NCBI GenBank assembly: GCA_031253985.1
Contig: JAIRVH010000023.1
Coordinates: forward strand, 62,001-126,000
Source of the DNA: Sphingobacterium sp.
GTDB lineage: Bacteria > Bacteroidota > Bacteroidia > Sphingobacteriales > Sphingobacteriaceae
Direction of reading: 5' to 3'
Length of the DNA: 64,000 nt
Shown here: piece after piece, positions 1 to 9,405 of the stretch
Layout of the letters: every line of letters starts with the position of its first letter
Numbering within the stretch: the stretch's first letter is position 1
Notes under the pieces: model-generated
What the model saw: the letters and a program-made list of their open reading frames with translations, nothing else
Told to the model about the DNA's origin: nothing
Databases searched by the model: none
Position numbers and translations under genes: made by a program

Positions 1-48
1 AAAGATAAATATAGCTGGGATAAACTAGCATTGGAATTGATTAGATGA
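1..48 (+). CDS. C-terminal end of a probable glycosyltransferase (partial)
   Basis: The window opens inside a reading frame that ends at a TGA at 46-48; the last 15 residues read KDKYSWDKLALELIR. A tail of the form Y-S-W-x-x-L-A is common at the end of GT4 glycosyltransferases, and the next gene starts inside it by an ATGA overlap, as the other genes of this capsule locus do. The family call is an inference from 15 residues and context only. Confidence 0.4.
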   Translation, partial: KDKYSWDKLALELIR

Positions 49-1289
49 AAATAACAAAAAATAATTTTGAAACATCGTTTTTAATTGCCTTCATAATAAT
101 AGCATTTTTGGACGAGGTGCTGACGATTAGAGTTGGACCAATTTTCTTTACTCCACTTAAGGCATACTCTCTCTTATCCTTATTTGTATATCTAAAAGAT
201 TCAATTTTAAAAATTAGGAAATCATCTTACCAAAACAAAGTCAGATCGGGTTTTACATTGTTGTATATTTATATACTTATATCAATTATTTTTTCCGTAT
301 TGCAGGGCGGAGCTGTAGGAGGCCTCATTGAGCGATTTTTTCATTTTTTTTCTTCTCTTATTATTATAGATCTTTTTGTAAAATATATAATTAACAAAAA
401 GGTCGATTTAGAAAAAGTTATAAATGTACTTCTTTCAATATATTTTATTGAATTGACCGTAACTTTTCTAGAGGCTGTTTTACAGAGGCCTCTTATAAAC
501 TTAGGTGTAGTAAATCTGAGCCCTCTTAAGATTAGGGGTTTTCATGGAGATAGAATTTATTTAGCAGAGTATCTTCCTTTGGGATGGTTCTTATTTTATA
601 TTAAACATGGTATTTCATATAAAAGCGTCCTCCTAGGCGGGATAACCTTTTTCGTTATAATCTTATCAGGTTCTAATACGGCAATATTACTATTTCTTCT
701 TGTTGCAATTTATATCACTTATTCATTAAAAAATACAGTAACAAAGATTTTTATAATATTTATTAGTTTATTAGCTTCACTTTCTTTGAATTATTTGAGA
801 AGTAAATTCTTGGATGATACTGATCAGATGGTAATTCAAAAAAGGAATGAAATGTACTATGAATCAGATGTAGATGCGAAATCAAATTGGAGATTATTTG
901 CAATCTCAACAATTTGGGAGGATTTTGTTTCTTCGCCAACTATTTTCGGCCATGGTTATGAAGGATCCGAAAAGTTTTTGGAACGAAAGTCAGGTTATTT
1001 ATATAAAATGAAGCCACATAATATCATATCAGTTTTGTATGATTACGGATTCATCGGGGGAATATTTGCCATTATTTTGCTATGGGGTTTAGTTAAAAAT
1101 ACAATTAAAACGTTGCGAATAAACAATAGAACGACTCTAAGTCACCTTTCATTTATTTTTAGTATCCTAATTTTGGCAAGGTTATTATTTTATTATCATA
1201 CGACTGTAGTTTGGGTGTATATTTTGGGTATTGCAATTATTGTTGCGGCAGACAGAGTTGATGTAACTAAGAAAAAATTATTGTTTTGA
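45..1289 (+). CDS. O-antigen/capsule polymerase (Wzy/O-antigen ligase family)
   Basis: This 414-residue protein is almost all hydrophobic segments (about ten membrane helices) with one large polar loop around residues 255-330, the usual layout of Wzy polymerases and WaaL-type ligases. These inner-membrane proteins join lipid-linked repeat units at the periplasmic face. It starts within the stop of the upstream gene (ATGA) and its own stop overlaps the TTG start of the next gene, so it is translationally coupled inside the capsule locus. Wzy proteins share little sequence, so the call rests on topology and on the surrounding glycosyltransferases. A ligase role cannot be excluded. The coding sequence is very AT-rich. 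Confidence 0.7.
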   Translation: MKITKNNFETSFLIAFIIIAFLDEVLTIRVGPIFFTPLKAYSLLSLFVYLKDSILKIRKSSYQNKVRSGFTLLYIYILISIIFSVLQGGAVGGLIERFFHFFSSLIIIDLFVKYIINKKVDLEKVINVLLSIYFIELTVTFLEAVLQRPLINLGVVNLSPLKIRGFHGDRIYLAEYLPLGWFLFYIKHGISYKSVLLGGITFFVIILSGSNTAILLFLLVAIYITYSLKNTVTKIFIIFISLLASLSLNYLRSKFLDDTDQMVIQKRNEMYYESDVDAKSNWRLFAISTIWEDFVSSPTIFGHGYEGSEKFLERKSGYLYKMKPHNIISVLYDYGFIGGIFAIILLWGLVKNTIKTLRINNRTTLSHLSFIFSILILARLLFYYHTTVVWVYILGIAIIVAADRVDVTKKKLLF

Positions 1290-2392
1290 AAATCTTAATT
1301 TTTACATTGGAATTTCCTCCTATGTTAGGGGGGGCTGGAACGTATGCATTAGAGTTGGCAAAAGGATTCTTGTCATTGGGACATGAAATTGATGTGCTTA
1401 CTTCTAATAGAGGTTTAGAAGCTTCTAAGCATGTAGACAATTTTGATATTAAAGTGTACAGGAAGGATTGGTCACCAAGATTTTGGTTTCTATCTTGGCG
1501 TCGCTATCTTAAGAGTCATTTAAAGCGACATCATTATGATGGTGTCGTGTTTGCAAACCAAGGAGCAATCATCATAGGTTCAAAACTAGGAAAAATTACT
1601 ACGCCATATTTGCTGACACTTCATGGGTCTGAAAGATATAGCTTTTTAGCAGATAAGTATTCTTTAAAAACTAGAATTCTAGTTAATAAGAAAAAACTAG
1701 CTTTTTTCTTGGAAAAAGCTAATGCAGTGGTATGTGTAAGCGATGATTTATTAAACGATGTTAAAAAGTTAATAAGTTCTAAAGTAGAGTTGGTGAAAAT
1801 TCCACTGGGTATTAGTAATATTTTTCATGCGTCAATGACTGAAGCGAACAGGACCTCTTCATCCGTGAATATCATTTGTACTGCACGATTTGTGGTTGGT
1901 AAGGGCCAAGACAAAGTGGTACGTGCATTTAGAAGTTTCAGAGAAAATCATGAAAAAAATGCGCACTTATATTTTATCGGAAATGGTAGTGAAATGGAAA
2001 ATATCAAAAACCTCTGCTCTAATCTTGGGTTAGATACTTCTGTTACATTTATGGGACTGCAATCTAGGAATGACATAGCGAAAATATATCAAAATATGGA
2101 TGTCTTTATAATGCTTTCGTCTTTTAAAGAGACATTTGGGCTCGTATATCTTGAAGCAATGTTTGCTGGGCTCCCTGTTATTGGGACAAACTTGGGAGCT
2201 GTATGTGACCTTATTACCAATGACTATAATGGATATTTAATCGAAGAAAATATGCAGACAGAAGATATGATTGTTGAAGCTTTGATAAGTGCTGTTTCGA
2301 AGAGAGACATATTAGGTAATAATAGTATTAAATTTGCACAAAAATTTACAAACATAGCAATGGCTGAATCGCATTTAAAATATTTTCAATGA
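1286..2392 (+). CDS. Glycosyltransferase family 4
   Basis: The protein has 368 residues and two Rossmann-like halves. The N-terminus reads FTLEFPPMLGGAGTYALELAKGF, the glycine-rich acceptor-side loop of GT4 enzymes. In the C-terminal half ARFVVGKGQDKVVRAF and then SSFKETFGLVYLEAMFAGLPVIGT contain the E-x7-E nucleotide-sugar motif. It probably adds one sugar to the lipid-linked capsule repeat in the cytoplasm. Translation starts at a TTG that overlaps the stop of the polymerase gene (TTGA), and the stop overlaps the next ATG. The sugar donor and linkage cannot be told from sequence. Confidence 0.9.
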   Translation: MKILIFTLEFPPMLGGAGTYALELAKGFLSLGHEIDVLTSNRGLEASKHVDNFDIKVYRKDWSPRFWFLSWRRYLKSHLKRHHYDGVVFANQGAIIIGSKLGKITTPYLLTLHGSERYSFLADKYSLKTRILVNKKKLAFFLEKANAVVCVSDDLLNDVKKLISSKVELVKIPLGISNIFHASMTEANRTSSSVNIICTARFVVGKGQDKVVRAFRSFRENHEKNAHLYFIGNGSEMENIKNLCSNLGLDTSVTFMGLQSRNDIAKIYQNMDVFIMLSSFKETFGLVYLEAMFAGLPVIGTNLGAVCDLITNDYNGYLIEENMQTEDMIVEALISAVSKRDILGNNSIKFAQKFTNIAMAESHLKYFQ

Positions 2393-3537
2393 GACATTTA
2401 ATAATTGACGGTTCAAATTTAAGATCTGGAGGTGGAGTTACCCATATCGTCGAAATCCTTAATCATGTAGATGATCCTAATTTCCCATTTGATAAGGTGA
2501 CTATTTTTAGTAATAATAAGACCCTTACTAAAATCAATAATAATATTAAAATAGAAAAGAAAACTCATTTTTTGCTAAATAAAGGCCTACCTTTTATTTT
2601 GGTTTGGAAGTTTTTTTGCCTATCTCGAATCCTAAAAAAACAGCGAACTAATACAGTTTTATTGGATCCAGCTGGTACATATTCGGGGAAATTTCAACCT
2701 TTCGTTTCAATGAGTAGGAATATGTTGATTTTTGAGGAAAAGGAAAGCAATAGGTTTCAAGAATGGAAAATGAGAGAGAAGTTCCATTTATTGAGAAGAC
2801 AACAGATAGATACTTTTAATAAAGCAAGTGGCATCATATTTATAAGTAACTACGCTAAAAATGTAATTTTGCCATTTTTGAAATCTAAGGATATTGATTT
2901 CAAATTAATTCATCATGGAGTTTCGAAAAGGTTTAGTAATGCGCCGATCGAGCAAAAGGATCTTCAATTCTATAGTTCCACAGCGCCATTCACATTTATT
3001 TACGTTTCTCCAATCACTGTTTATAAACACCAAACCAAAGTATTACAAGCGTTTTATGACTTGGTGCAGGAATCTCCATTGCCAATTGAGATAAAATTTA
3101 TAGGAGGATATTATAAACCTGAATACAGTGAGTTTTTAGAACTTAAAGCGAGACTGGATCCTAAAGATATATTTTCAAAATATATTGGCGATGTCGACTA
3201 TCAGGAACTAGACAGGTATTATAAAACTGCAGATGGTATTATTTTTGCTTCAACATGTGAAAATATGCCAAATGTGCTAATTGAATCGATGAGCTCGGGA
3301 AAACCATTAATTTGTTCTGATAAGGAACCCATGCCTGAGTTCATCGGACAAGATTACTCATTTAGCATGGATCCAAATGATGTAGAATCTATAAAACAAG
3401 CGATAAAAAATTTCCTTTACAATCCTTCTAGACGATTTGAAGTTGCCAATGAGAATTTCAAAAAAGCGAGTAATTATCACTGGAAAACTTGTGCGGAGGA
3501 GACTTTCAAGTATTTAAGTAAATTCTTAAGATCATGA
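2389..3537 (+). CDS. Glycosyltransferase family 4 (second)
   Basis: The protein is 382 residues long. The opening stretch LIIDGSNLRSGGGVTHIVEIL is the GT-B glycine-rich loop, and the C-terminal half holds the family's second-domain signature around FASTCENMPNVLIESMSSGKPLIC, with the two Glu residues of the E-x7-E motif. It overlaps its neighbours at both ends by ATGA junctions, so it is part of the same transcript. It probably adds another residue of the capsule repeat. No donor can be assigned. Confidence 0.88.
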   Translation: MRHLIIDGSNLRSGGGVTHIVEILNHVDDPNFPFDKVTIFSNNKTLTKINNNIKIEKKTHFLLNKGLPFILVWKFFCLSRILKKQRTNTVLLDPAGTYSGKFQPFVSMSRNMLIFEEKESNRFQEWKMREKFHLLRRQQIDTFNKASGIIFISNYAKNVILPFLKSKDIDFKLIHHGVSKRFSNAPIEQKDLQFYSSTAPFTFIYVSPITVYKHQTKVLQAFYDLVQESPLPIEIKFIGGYYKPEYSEFLELKARLDPKDIFSKYIGDVDYQELDRYYKTADGIIFASTCENMPNVLIESMSSGKPLICSDKEPMPEFIGQDYSFSMDPNDVESIKQAIKNFLYNPSRRFEVANENFKKASNYHWKTCAEETFKYLSKFLRS

Positions 3538-4433
3538 TAAATAAATTGCAAACACTTATTTTAGCCATACTAATTTTCGGCTATTCAGGGTTGAAATCAC
3601 AAAATCTATATTTTATTGTTGAAAAGAATAATTTGGTAAAAAATAGTCCTGTCCAAAAAAAGTTTGTAAAAGATAATAACTTAAAACAGGCCGTGGTGTT
3701 ATATCAAGATGATTTTGTAACACATAATTTAAATCAGGATTTTTCCCCAAAGATAATGGATGAAGTAATGGGAGACCGTTTTCCTACAAAGAGTATGTCC
3801 GGTATTGGTCTTTTGGATTGGGAAGGGAAAAAAGCTCAAATTTTATATGGCACTACGAATGCGAGTGAAAAGGAGTTTAACACAGTGTTGAAAGAGTTTA
3901 TATCCGCTATACGCTATGCAAAGGAATTAAGACCAAACGTAAAATGGAGCTTTTACGGTTTTCCAGTAAGAGTTTTAAAGGATAATACCTATGTACAATG
4001 GCAAAGAAAAGTTGAAAGACTCGAGCCCCTATTTCGCGAGATGGATTACATTTGTCCTAATTTCTACCAGTTTCTTCGAAATGACAAAGACAAATATGAA
4101 GAGGATGTTCGGCAACATGTTCTTTTGTCAATTAAAATTGGACAGATGGTTAATAAACCTGTATTGGGCTTAGTTTGGCACCGTTATCAAACAAACAGTG
4201 AACTCGTACCACCAAATGAGTTTGCCTCTTATGTTGATAAAATTTCGAGTTATTCATATCAAAATAAGAAATTGGACGGGGTGATCTGGTGGAATTCCGA
4301 AGGGTTTAATTACATCCGTAAAGCTAGGTATCCTAAGATAGCAGCGGAATATAAAGCTGTTTCCAATACAGATAATTACCAGTATAACAACCTTAAATCT
4401 TATTTGGGACTTTTAAAAAGATATTATAAATAA
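3534..4433 (+). CDS. Secreted GH56 (hyaluronidase)-like glycosidase in the capsule locus
   Basis: This 299-residue protein has an N-terminal signal peptide (hydrophobic to about residue 19, then LKSQ). The middle matches the layout of GH56 hyaluronidases: GLLDWEG at residues 93-98 carries the D-x-E pair (Asp95, Glu97) seen in the VIDWEEW active-site motif, LRPNVKWSFYGFP at 132-144 resembles the LRP...WGYYLFP block, and a GVIWWNSE segment follows near residue 270. It may trim or edit the capsule in the periplasm or outside the cell. The match is from memory of the family and is remote; another TIM-barrel glycosidase is possible. It overlaps the preceding glycosyltransferase by ATGA and lies one base before capE. 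Confidence 0.5.
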   Translation: MINKLQTLILAILIFGYSGLKSQNLYFIVEKNNLVKNSPVQKKFVKDNNLKQAVVLYQDDFVTHNLNQDFSPKIMDEVMGDRFPTKSMSGIGLLDWEGKKAQILYGTTNASEKEFNTVLKEFISAIRYAKELRPNVKWSFYGFPVRVLKDNTYVQWQRKVERLEPLFREMDYICPNFYQFLRNDKDKYEEDVRQHVLLSIKIGQMVNKPVLGLVWHRYQTNSELVPPNEFASYVDKISSYSYQNKKLDGVIWWNSEGFNYIRKARYPKIAAEYKAVSNTDNYQYNNLKSYLGLLKRYYK

Positions 4434-4434
4434 A

Positions 4435-5469
4435 ATGCAAATAAAAGATAGAATTCTATTAATTACAGGAGGAACCGGCTCTTTTGGGACTGCTGTATTA
4501 AACCGATTTTTAGAGACGGATCATTTTAAAGAAATCCGAATTTTTTCTCGAGATGAGAAAAAGCAAGATGATATGCGAAACCTTTATAAAAACGATAAAA
4601 TTAAATATTATATAGGTGACGTCCGCGATTTTGCGTCTGTTGAACCTGCAACTCGGGGAGTTGACTATATTTTTCACGCTGCCGCTCTAAAACAAGTACC
4701 TTCTTGTGAATTTTTCCCCATGCAGGCTGTAAAAACTAATGTTGAAGGTACCCAAAATGTTATCCGTGCAGCCGCATCGAATGGTGTTAAAAAAGTTATT
4801 TGCCTGAGTACAGACAAGGCTGCTTATCCAATTAATGCGATGGGGATATCCAAAGCGATGATGGAAAAAGTGGCTGTGGCGGAGGCTCGTAATTTAACAA
4901 ATACTGTTGTGTGTTTGACCCGTTATGGTAATGTAATGGCCTCTAGAGGCTCAGTAATCCCTTTATTCTTGAATCAAATTCAAAAAGGTGAGCCAATTAC
5001 AATTACAGACCCAAATATGTCTCGTTTTTTCATGTCACTTGAGGATGCAGTAGATTTGGTCCTATTTGCGTTTGAACATGCTAACCCTGGGGATTTATTT
5101 GTGAATAAAGCACCGGCTGGCTCCATTGGTGATTTAGCAAAAGCATTGATTGAACTTACTGGAAAAGAAGTGCCGGTCAAGATTATCGGTACGAGACATG
5201 GTGAAAAACTTTATGAAACCTTATGTACTCGAGAGGAGATGTTGAAGGCAGAAGATATGGGTGACTTTTATCGCGTTCCTGCAGATAATCGCGATTTAAA
5301 TTATGCTAAATATTTTTCTGAAGGAGAGGAAGATGTCTCTAAGATCGAAGATTATCATTCTCATAATACAGAGCAGCAAGGAGTAGAAGGTTTGAAAAGG
5401 CTTGTTTCTAAATTACCATTGATTAGGAAGGAAGTTTTTGGAGAAGATGTTATGCAATACCCATATTAA
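4435..5469 (+). CDS. capE: UDP-GlcNAc 4,6-dehydratase/5-epimerase, CapE/FnlA/WbjB type
   Basis: The protein has 344 residues and a classical extended SDR fold. The cofactor loop is TGGTGSFG (residues 11-18) and the active site reads STDKAAYPINAMGISK, where Met replaces the usual SDR Tyr of Y-x3-K, as is typical of the inverting dehydratase CapE/FlaA1 family. CapE converts UDP-GlcNAc to the 4-keto-6-deoxy L-arabino sugar, the first step to UDP-L-FucNAc. The next genes supply the later steps (CapF, CapG), which supports CapE rather than FlaA1 or PglF. Confidence 0.88.
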   Translation: MQIKDRILLITGGTGSFGTAVLNRFLETDHFKEIRIFSRDEKKQDDMRNLYKNDKIKYYIGDVRDFASVEPATRGVDYIFHAAALKQVPSCEFFPMQAVKTNVEGTQNVIRAAASNGVKKVICLSTDKAAYPINAMGISKAMMEKVAVAEARNLTNTVVCLTRYGNVMASRGSVIPLFLNQIQKGEPITITDPNMSRFFMSLEDAVDLVLFAFEHANPGDLFVNKAPAGSIGDLAKALIELTGKEVPVKIIGTRHGEKLYETLCTREEMLKAEDMGDFYRVPADNRDLNYAKYFSEGEEDVSKIEDYHSHNTEQQGVEGLKRLVSKLPLIRKEVFGEDVMQYPY

Positions 5470-5481
5470 GACAAATATTGT

Positions 5482-5916
5482 ATGATTGATTTTATTCAGG
5501 GTGGAATCGCTAAGGATCATCGTGGACAGCTCCGTTTCGTTAATGACTTTGATATGTCATTGGTAAAAAGATTTTATATCATTAAAAATGCGGATCTTAA
5601 TTTGGTTCGCGGATGGAGGGCTCATCGTTTGGAACAACGTTGGTTTTATGTTCTTTCCGGTAAATTTTCGGTGGATGTTGTAAAAATTGATAATTGGGAT
5701 CAAACTTCACCAAATCTTCCAATTGAAAAAGTAATTTTGGACACAGCAGAGAACAAAGTACTTCATTTGTCTGCTGGTTATGGCACAGCTTTCCAAGCTT
5801 TGAAACCAAATTCTGAACTATTGGTATTTTCAGACTTTGGTATAGAAAACGCTCAAAATGATGATTATACCTATCCATTAGAATATTTTAAAAATAGAAA
5901 AGATAAACACGTATGA
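5482..5916 (+). CDS. WxcM/FdtA-like cupin, sugar isomerase-type protein
   Basis: This 144-residue protein is a single cupin barrel of the WxcM/FdtA type. Residues 45-60 (VRGWRAHRLEQRWFYV) carry the H-x-x-x-Q region of these sugar-nucleotide isomerases or epimerases. It sits between capE and capF, and its stop overlaps the capF start (ATGA), so it is made together with them. In Bacteroidota capsule loci a protein of this size is often placed between CapE and CapF and is loosely annotated as a sugar epimerase. Its exact reaction is unknown; it may assist the L-FucNAc route or act on another sugar. Confidence 0.65.
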   Translation: MIDFIQGGIAKDHRGQLRFVNDFDMSLVKRFYIIKNADLNLVRGWRAHRLEQRWFYVLSGKFSVDVVKIDNWDQTSPNLPIEKVILDTAENKVLHLSAGYGTAFQALKPNSELLVFSDFGIENAQNDDYTYPLEYFKNRKDKHV

Positions 5917-7028
5917 AAATAGGGATAACTGGACAGAATGGATTTGTCGGAGCTCATCTATATAATTCGATAGGGCTTTATCCTACAGAGTTTGAGCGGA
6001 TTGATTTCAGGAAAGAAAATTTTGATGATAACGAAAAACTAGATCAATTTGTAGCACAATGTGATGTGATTGTACATTTAGCTGCAGTCAATAGGCACGA
6101 AAGTGAGCAATTAATCTATGATACTAATGTTGGGCTGGTCAATAAATTGGTTGCTTCGTTAGAGAGAACAGGTTCCAAGGCACATGTTTTGATTTCTTCG
6201 TCCACACAGGAGGAGCGGGACAACTTATATGGCCGCTCAAAACGTGAAGGTAGGGAAGCCTTGAATAAATGGGCAAATGAAAATGGCGGCAAGTTAACTG
6301 GCTTACTTATTCCCAATGTGTTTGGTCCTTTCGGGAAACCCTTTTATAATTCGTTCGTTGCGACATTTTGTTTTCAATTAACGCATGCTGAAAGACCAAC
6401 GATTGCGAATGATGGTGAAGTTAAGTTAATTTATGTGCAACAATTAGTTGACGACATTATAAAGCAAATTCGTGAAGGTGAGCACCAACCATTGTATGTC
6501 GTGAAACCGACAGCAACAAAAAAGGTTTCAGAGGTACTAGCTCTTTTGGAGCACTATAAAGATTTATATCTAGAAAAAGGAGAGATTCCGGTATTGAATG
6601 ATGAATTTGAACTCAATCTATTTAATACTTATCGGTCTTTTATGGATCATAAATCTATCTATCCGCGAAAATTCCAACTTCATATAGATCCAAGAGGTAA
6701 ATTTGTTGAAATTATCCGCATGGGTATAGGGGGGCAATCTTCATATTCCACAACCGTACCATCAATTACCCGGGGTAATCATTTTCATACACGAAAAATA
6801 GAACGTTTTGCCGTAATTCAAGGAAAAGCACGTATTCAATTGCGGAAGATGGATACAGATGAAATACTTGATTTTTATATAGATGGTCAGGAGCCATCTT
6901 TTGTAGATATGCCCATTTGGTACACACATAATATTACAAACATAGGTGAAAAAGAGCTGATTACGTTATTTTGGATAAATGAACCCTATGATCCATCAGA
7001 TCCGGATACCTACTTTTTAGAAGTATAA
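5913..7028 (+). CDS. capF: CapF/WbjC bifunctional reductase-cupin of UDP-L-FucNAc synthesis
   Basis: The protein is 371 residues and has two domains. Residues 1-240 form an SDR domain beginning with GITGQNGFVGAHL and containing the active-site block SSSTQEERDNLYGRSKREG (Tyr and Lys of Y-x3-K). Residues 250-371 form a cupin, with the metal-site stretch GNHFHTRKIERFAVIQG. In CapF the cupin epimerises C3 and the SDR domain reduces C4, giving UDP-L-6-deoxy-TalNAc. Length and domain order fit the family. It lies between the cupin gene and capG. Confidence 0.88.
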   Translation: MKIGITGQNGFVGAHLYNSIGLYPTEFERIDFRKENFDDNEKLDQFVAQCDVIVHLAAVNRHESEQLIYDTNVGLVNKLVASLERTGSKAHVLISSSTQEERDNLYGRSKREGREALNKWANENGGKLTGLLIPNVFGPFGKPFYNSFVATFCFQLTHAERPTIANDGEVKLIYVQQLVDDIIKQIREGEHQPLYVVKPTATKKVSEVLALLEHYKDLYLEKGEIPVLNDEFELNLFNTYRSFMDHKSIYPRKFQLHIDPRGKFVEIIRMGIGGQSSYSTTVPSITRGNHFHTRKIERFAVIQGKARIQLRKMDTDEILDFYIDGQEPSFVDMPIWYTHNITNIGEKELITLFWINEPYDPSDPDTYFLEV

Positions 7029-7063
7029 AAAATTTAAAGTCAGCCTTAGAGCTAAAATAGAAT

Positions 7064-8203
7064 ATGAAAAAATTAAAAGTAATGACGGTTGTTGGTACTC
7101 GACCGGAGATTATTAGATTGTCTCGCGTACTGACTGCACTGGATGCATCGGAGGCTGTAGACCATGTAATTGTGCATACAGGACAGAATTACGATTACGA
7201 ATTGAATCAGATCTTTTTTGAAGATCTGGGACTTCGTAAACCAGATTATTTTTTGGAAGCCGCTGGGAAAACAGCAACAGAAACTGTTGGAAACATTTTA
7301 ATCAAAATTGATCCGCTATTGGAAGAATTGCGGCCTGATGCATTCTTAGTATTAGGGGATACCAATTCTTGTTTATGTGCGATTCCCGCCAAAAAACGTC
7401 ATGTTCCTATTTTCCATATGGAGGCTGGTAATCGTTGTTTCGATCAGCGTGTTCCGGAAGAGACGAATCGTAAGATTGTTGACCACACAGCAGATGTTAA
7501 CTTAACATATTCTGATATCGCGAGAGAATATTTACTACGCGAAGGCTTACCTGCTGACCGTATTATCAAAACGGGATCACCAATGTTCGAAGTGTTAAAT
7601 TATTATTTGCCTGAAATCGAAGCATCGGCTGTATTGACTAAATTAAATTTAGAAGAGCGTAAATTCTTTGTCGTTTCATCGCATCGTGAAGAAAATATCA
7701 ACAACGAGAAAAATTTTAGAGGTTTAATGGAATCTCTAAATATTATCGCCGAACAATATGGTTATCCTGTGATCGTGTCGACTCATCCACGTACTCGAAA
7801 TATGCTCGATAAGATGCAGATAGAAATGCGTCCAGAGATTCAATTTCTTAAACCATTGGGATTTCATGATTATAATGCCTTGCAGATGCGCTCTTATGCG
7901 GTATTGTCGGATTCGGGAACAATCTCCGAAGAATCTTCGATCTTAAATTTTAGAGCTTTAAATATTCGTCAGGCGCATGAAAGACCTGAAGCTATGGAGG
8001 AAGCATCGGTTATGATGGTTGGCTTGTCTCCTGAACGTGTATTGCAAGGGCTTGTACAAGTACTAGCACAGGAGGTAGGCGAAAAACGTAATTTTCGTCA
8101 AGTGGCAGATTACTCAATGCCAAATGTTTCTGAAAAAATGGTGAGAATTATAATTTCTTATACCGATTATATTAAAAGAACAGTTTGGTCAGAGGAAATT
8201 TAG
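7064..8203 (+). CDS. capG: UDP-N-acetylglucosamine 2-epimerase family, CapG/WbjD (UDP-L-FucNAc synthase)
   Basis: The protein has 379 residues. VVGTRPEIIRLSRVL at the N-terminus, HTGQNYDYELNQIFF, the block FHMEAGNRCFDQRVPEETNRK and SDSGTISEES are all WecB-family motifs. In context with CapE and CapF it should be the C2 epimerase that gives UDP-L-FucNAc, rather than the housekeeping UDP-ManNAc-forming WecB. Sequence alone does not separate the two. The usual glycine-containing GDRxE motif of WecB reads LGDTNSCL here. Confidence 0.88.
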   Translation: MKKLKVMTVVGTRPEIIRLSRVLTALDASEAVDHVIVHTGQNYDYELNQIFFEDLGLRKPDYFLEAAGKTATETVGNILIKIDPLLEELRPDAFLVLGDTNSCLCAIPAKKRHVPIFHMEAGNRCFDQRVPEETNRKIVDHTADVNLTYSDIAREYLLREGLPADRIIKTGSPMFEVLNYYLPEIEASAVLTKLNLEERKFFVVSSHREENINNEKNFRGLMESLNIIAEQYGYPVIVSTHPRTRNMLDKMQIEMRPEIQFLKPLGFHDYNALQMRSYAVLSDSGTISEESSILNFRALNIRQAHERPEAMEEASVMMVGLSPERVLQGLVQVLAQEVGEKRNFRQVADYSMPNVSEKMVRIIISYTDYIKRTVWSEEI

Positions 8204-8208
8204 TAAAA

Positions 8209-9402
8209 ATGAATATTGTTTTTTTAACTTTAGTAGAAATCAATTCTATACACGAACGCGGAATTTACCAGGACCTTTTGCGAAAATTTCGAGACGAAGG
8301 TCATGATGTTACTGTGGTAACTCCAGTAGAAAGAAGAAGAAAAATTGCTACTAACTTCAATAAAAGAGACGGCATTTCAATTCTTCAGGTTAAGACTTTT
8401 AATATTCAAAAAACAAACATTATTGAGAAAGGTATTGGTACCATAGCAATAGAATATCAATACCTTTCAGCTATTAAAAAATTTACGTCAGATAAAAAAT
8501 TTGATTTAGTTCTTTACTCTACTCCGCCAATTACCTTTGCAAAAGCGATTGAATACGTAAAAAAAAGGGATATGGCGAAATCGTACCTCCTATTGAAAGA
8601 TATTTTTCCACAAAATGCTGTGGATATGAATATGCTTAAAAAAGGAGGGATTATGCATAAAGAGTTTCTGAAAAAAGAAAAAAAACTATATCAGATATCA
8701 GATGCTATTGGTTGCATGTCCCCCGCTAATAGGAAATTTTTGTTAACTCATAATCCCGAAATTGCGGCTGACAAGGTGGAGGTAAATCCAAATACTATTG
8801 AGCCAATTACTTATGACTATACTGATGAGCAAAAGCGAAAAATCAGACATAAATATGGCATCCCAATAGATAAAACTGTTTTCGTCTATGGTGGAAACCT
8901 CGGAAAGCCTCAAGGGTTGGATTTTCTGCTGGCCACAATTAATGCAACGGAAAATAAGAATGTTTTTTTTCTTATAGTGGGTGATGGGACAGAGTTTTTT
9001 AAAATAAAAGAATGGTTTAATGGGCATCGGCCACATAATGCAGCATTACTACAAAGACTTCCAAAAGAAGATTATGATAAGTTATTAGCTGCATGCAATA
9101 TTGGTCTAATATTTTTGGATAAAAGATTCTCAATTCCCAATTTCCCCTCGCGACTATTATCTTATTTAGAGATGAAAATGCCTGTTCTTGCAGCAACAGA
9201 CCCAAATACGGATGTAGGAGATATCATTGAAAAAGCAGAATGCGGCTACAAAGTGAGAGCTGGTGATCAAGCGGAAATGCAGCAGAAAATTGGATGTTTA
9301 ATGAATGCTGACTTGGTTAGAATGGGTGAAAATGCTGAAAAATTATTGATAAATGAATATAAAGTGGACCGGTCATACCAGTTGATCATCAATAAAATAT
9401 AG
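8209..9402 (+). CDS. wbuB: Glycosyltransferase WbuB-like (L-FucNAc transferase)
   Basis: I chose the ATG at 8209, six bases after the capG stop, rather than an in-frame GTG-type start inside capG; this gives 397 residues starting MNIVFLTLVEINS. It is a GT4 protein: the N-terminal half has the NSIHERGIYQDLLRKF acceptor loop, and the C-terminal half has VYGGNLGKPQGLDFLL and a nucleotide-sugar region near PNFPSRLLSYLEMKMPVLA. WbuB proteins usually follow capEFG/fnlABC and are thought to add L-FucNAc. The exact linkage is not knowable here. Confidence 0.8.
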   Translation: MNIVFLTLVEINSIHERGIYQDLLRKFRDEGHDVTVVTPVERRRKIATNFNKRDGISILQVKTFNIQKTNIIEKGIGTIAIEYQYLSAIKKFTSDKKFDLVLYSTPPITFAKAIEYVKKRDMAKSYLLLKDIFPQNAVDMNMLKKGGIMHKEFLKKEKKLYQISDAIGCMSPANRKFLLTHNPEIAADKVEVNPNTIEPITYDYTDEQKRKIRHKYGIPIDKTVFVYGGNLGKPQGLDFLLATINATENKNVFFLIVGDGTEFFKIKEWFNGHRPHNAALLQRLPKEDYDKLLAACNIGLIFLDKRFSIPNFPSRLLSYLEMKMPVLAATDPNTDVGDIIEKAECGYKVRAGDQAEMQQKIGCLMNADLVRMGENAEKLLINEYKVDRSYQLIINKI

Positions 9403-9405
9403 AAT

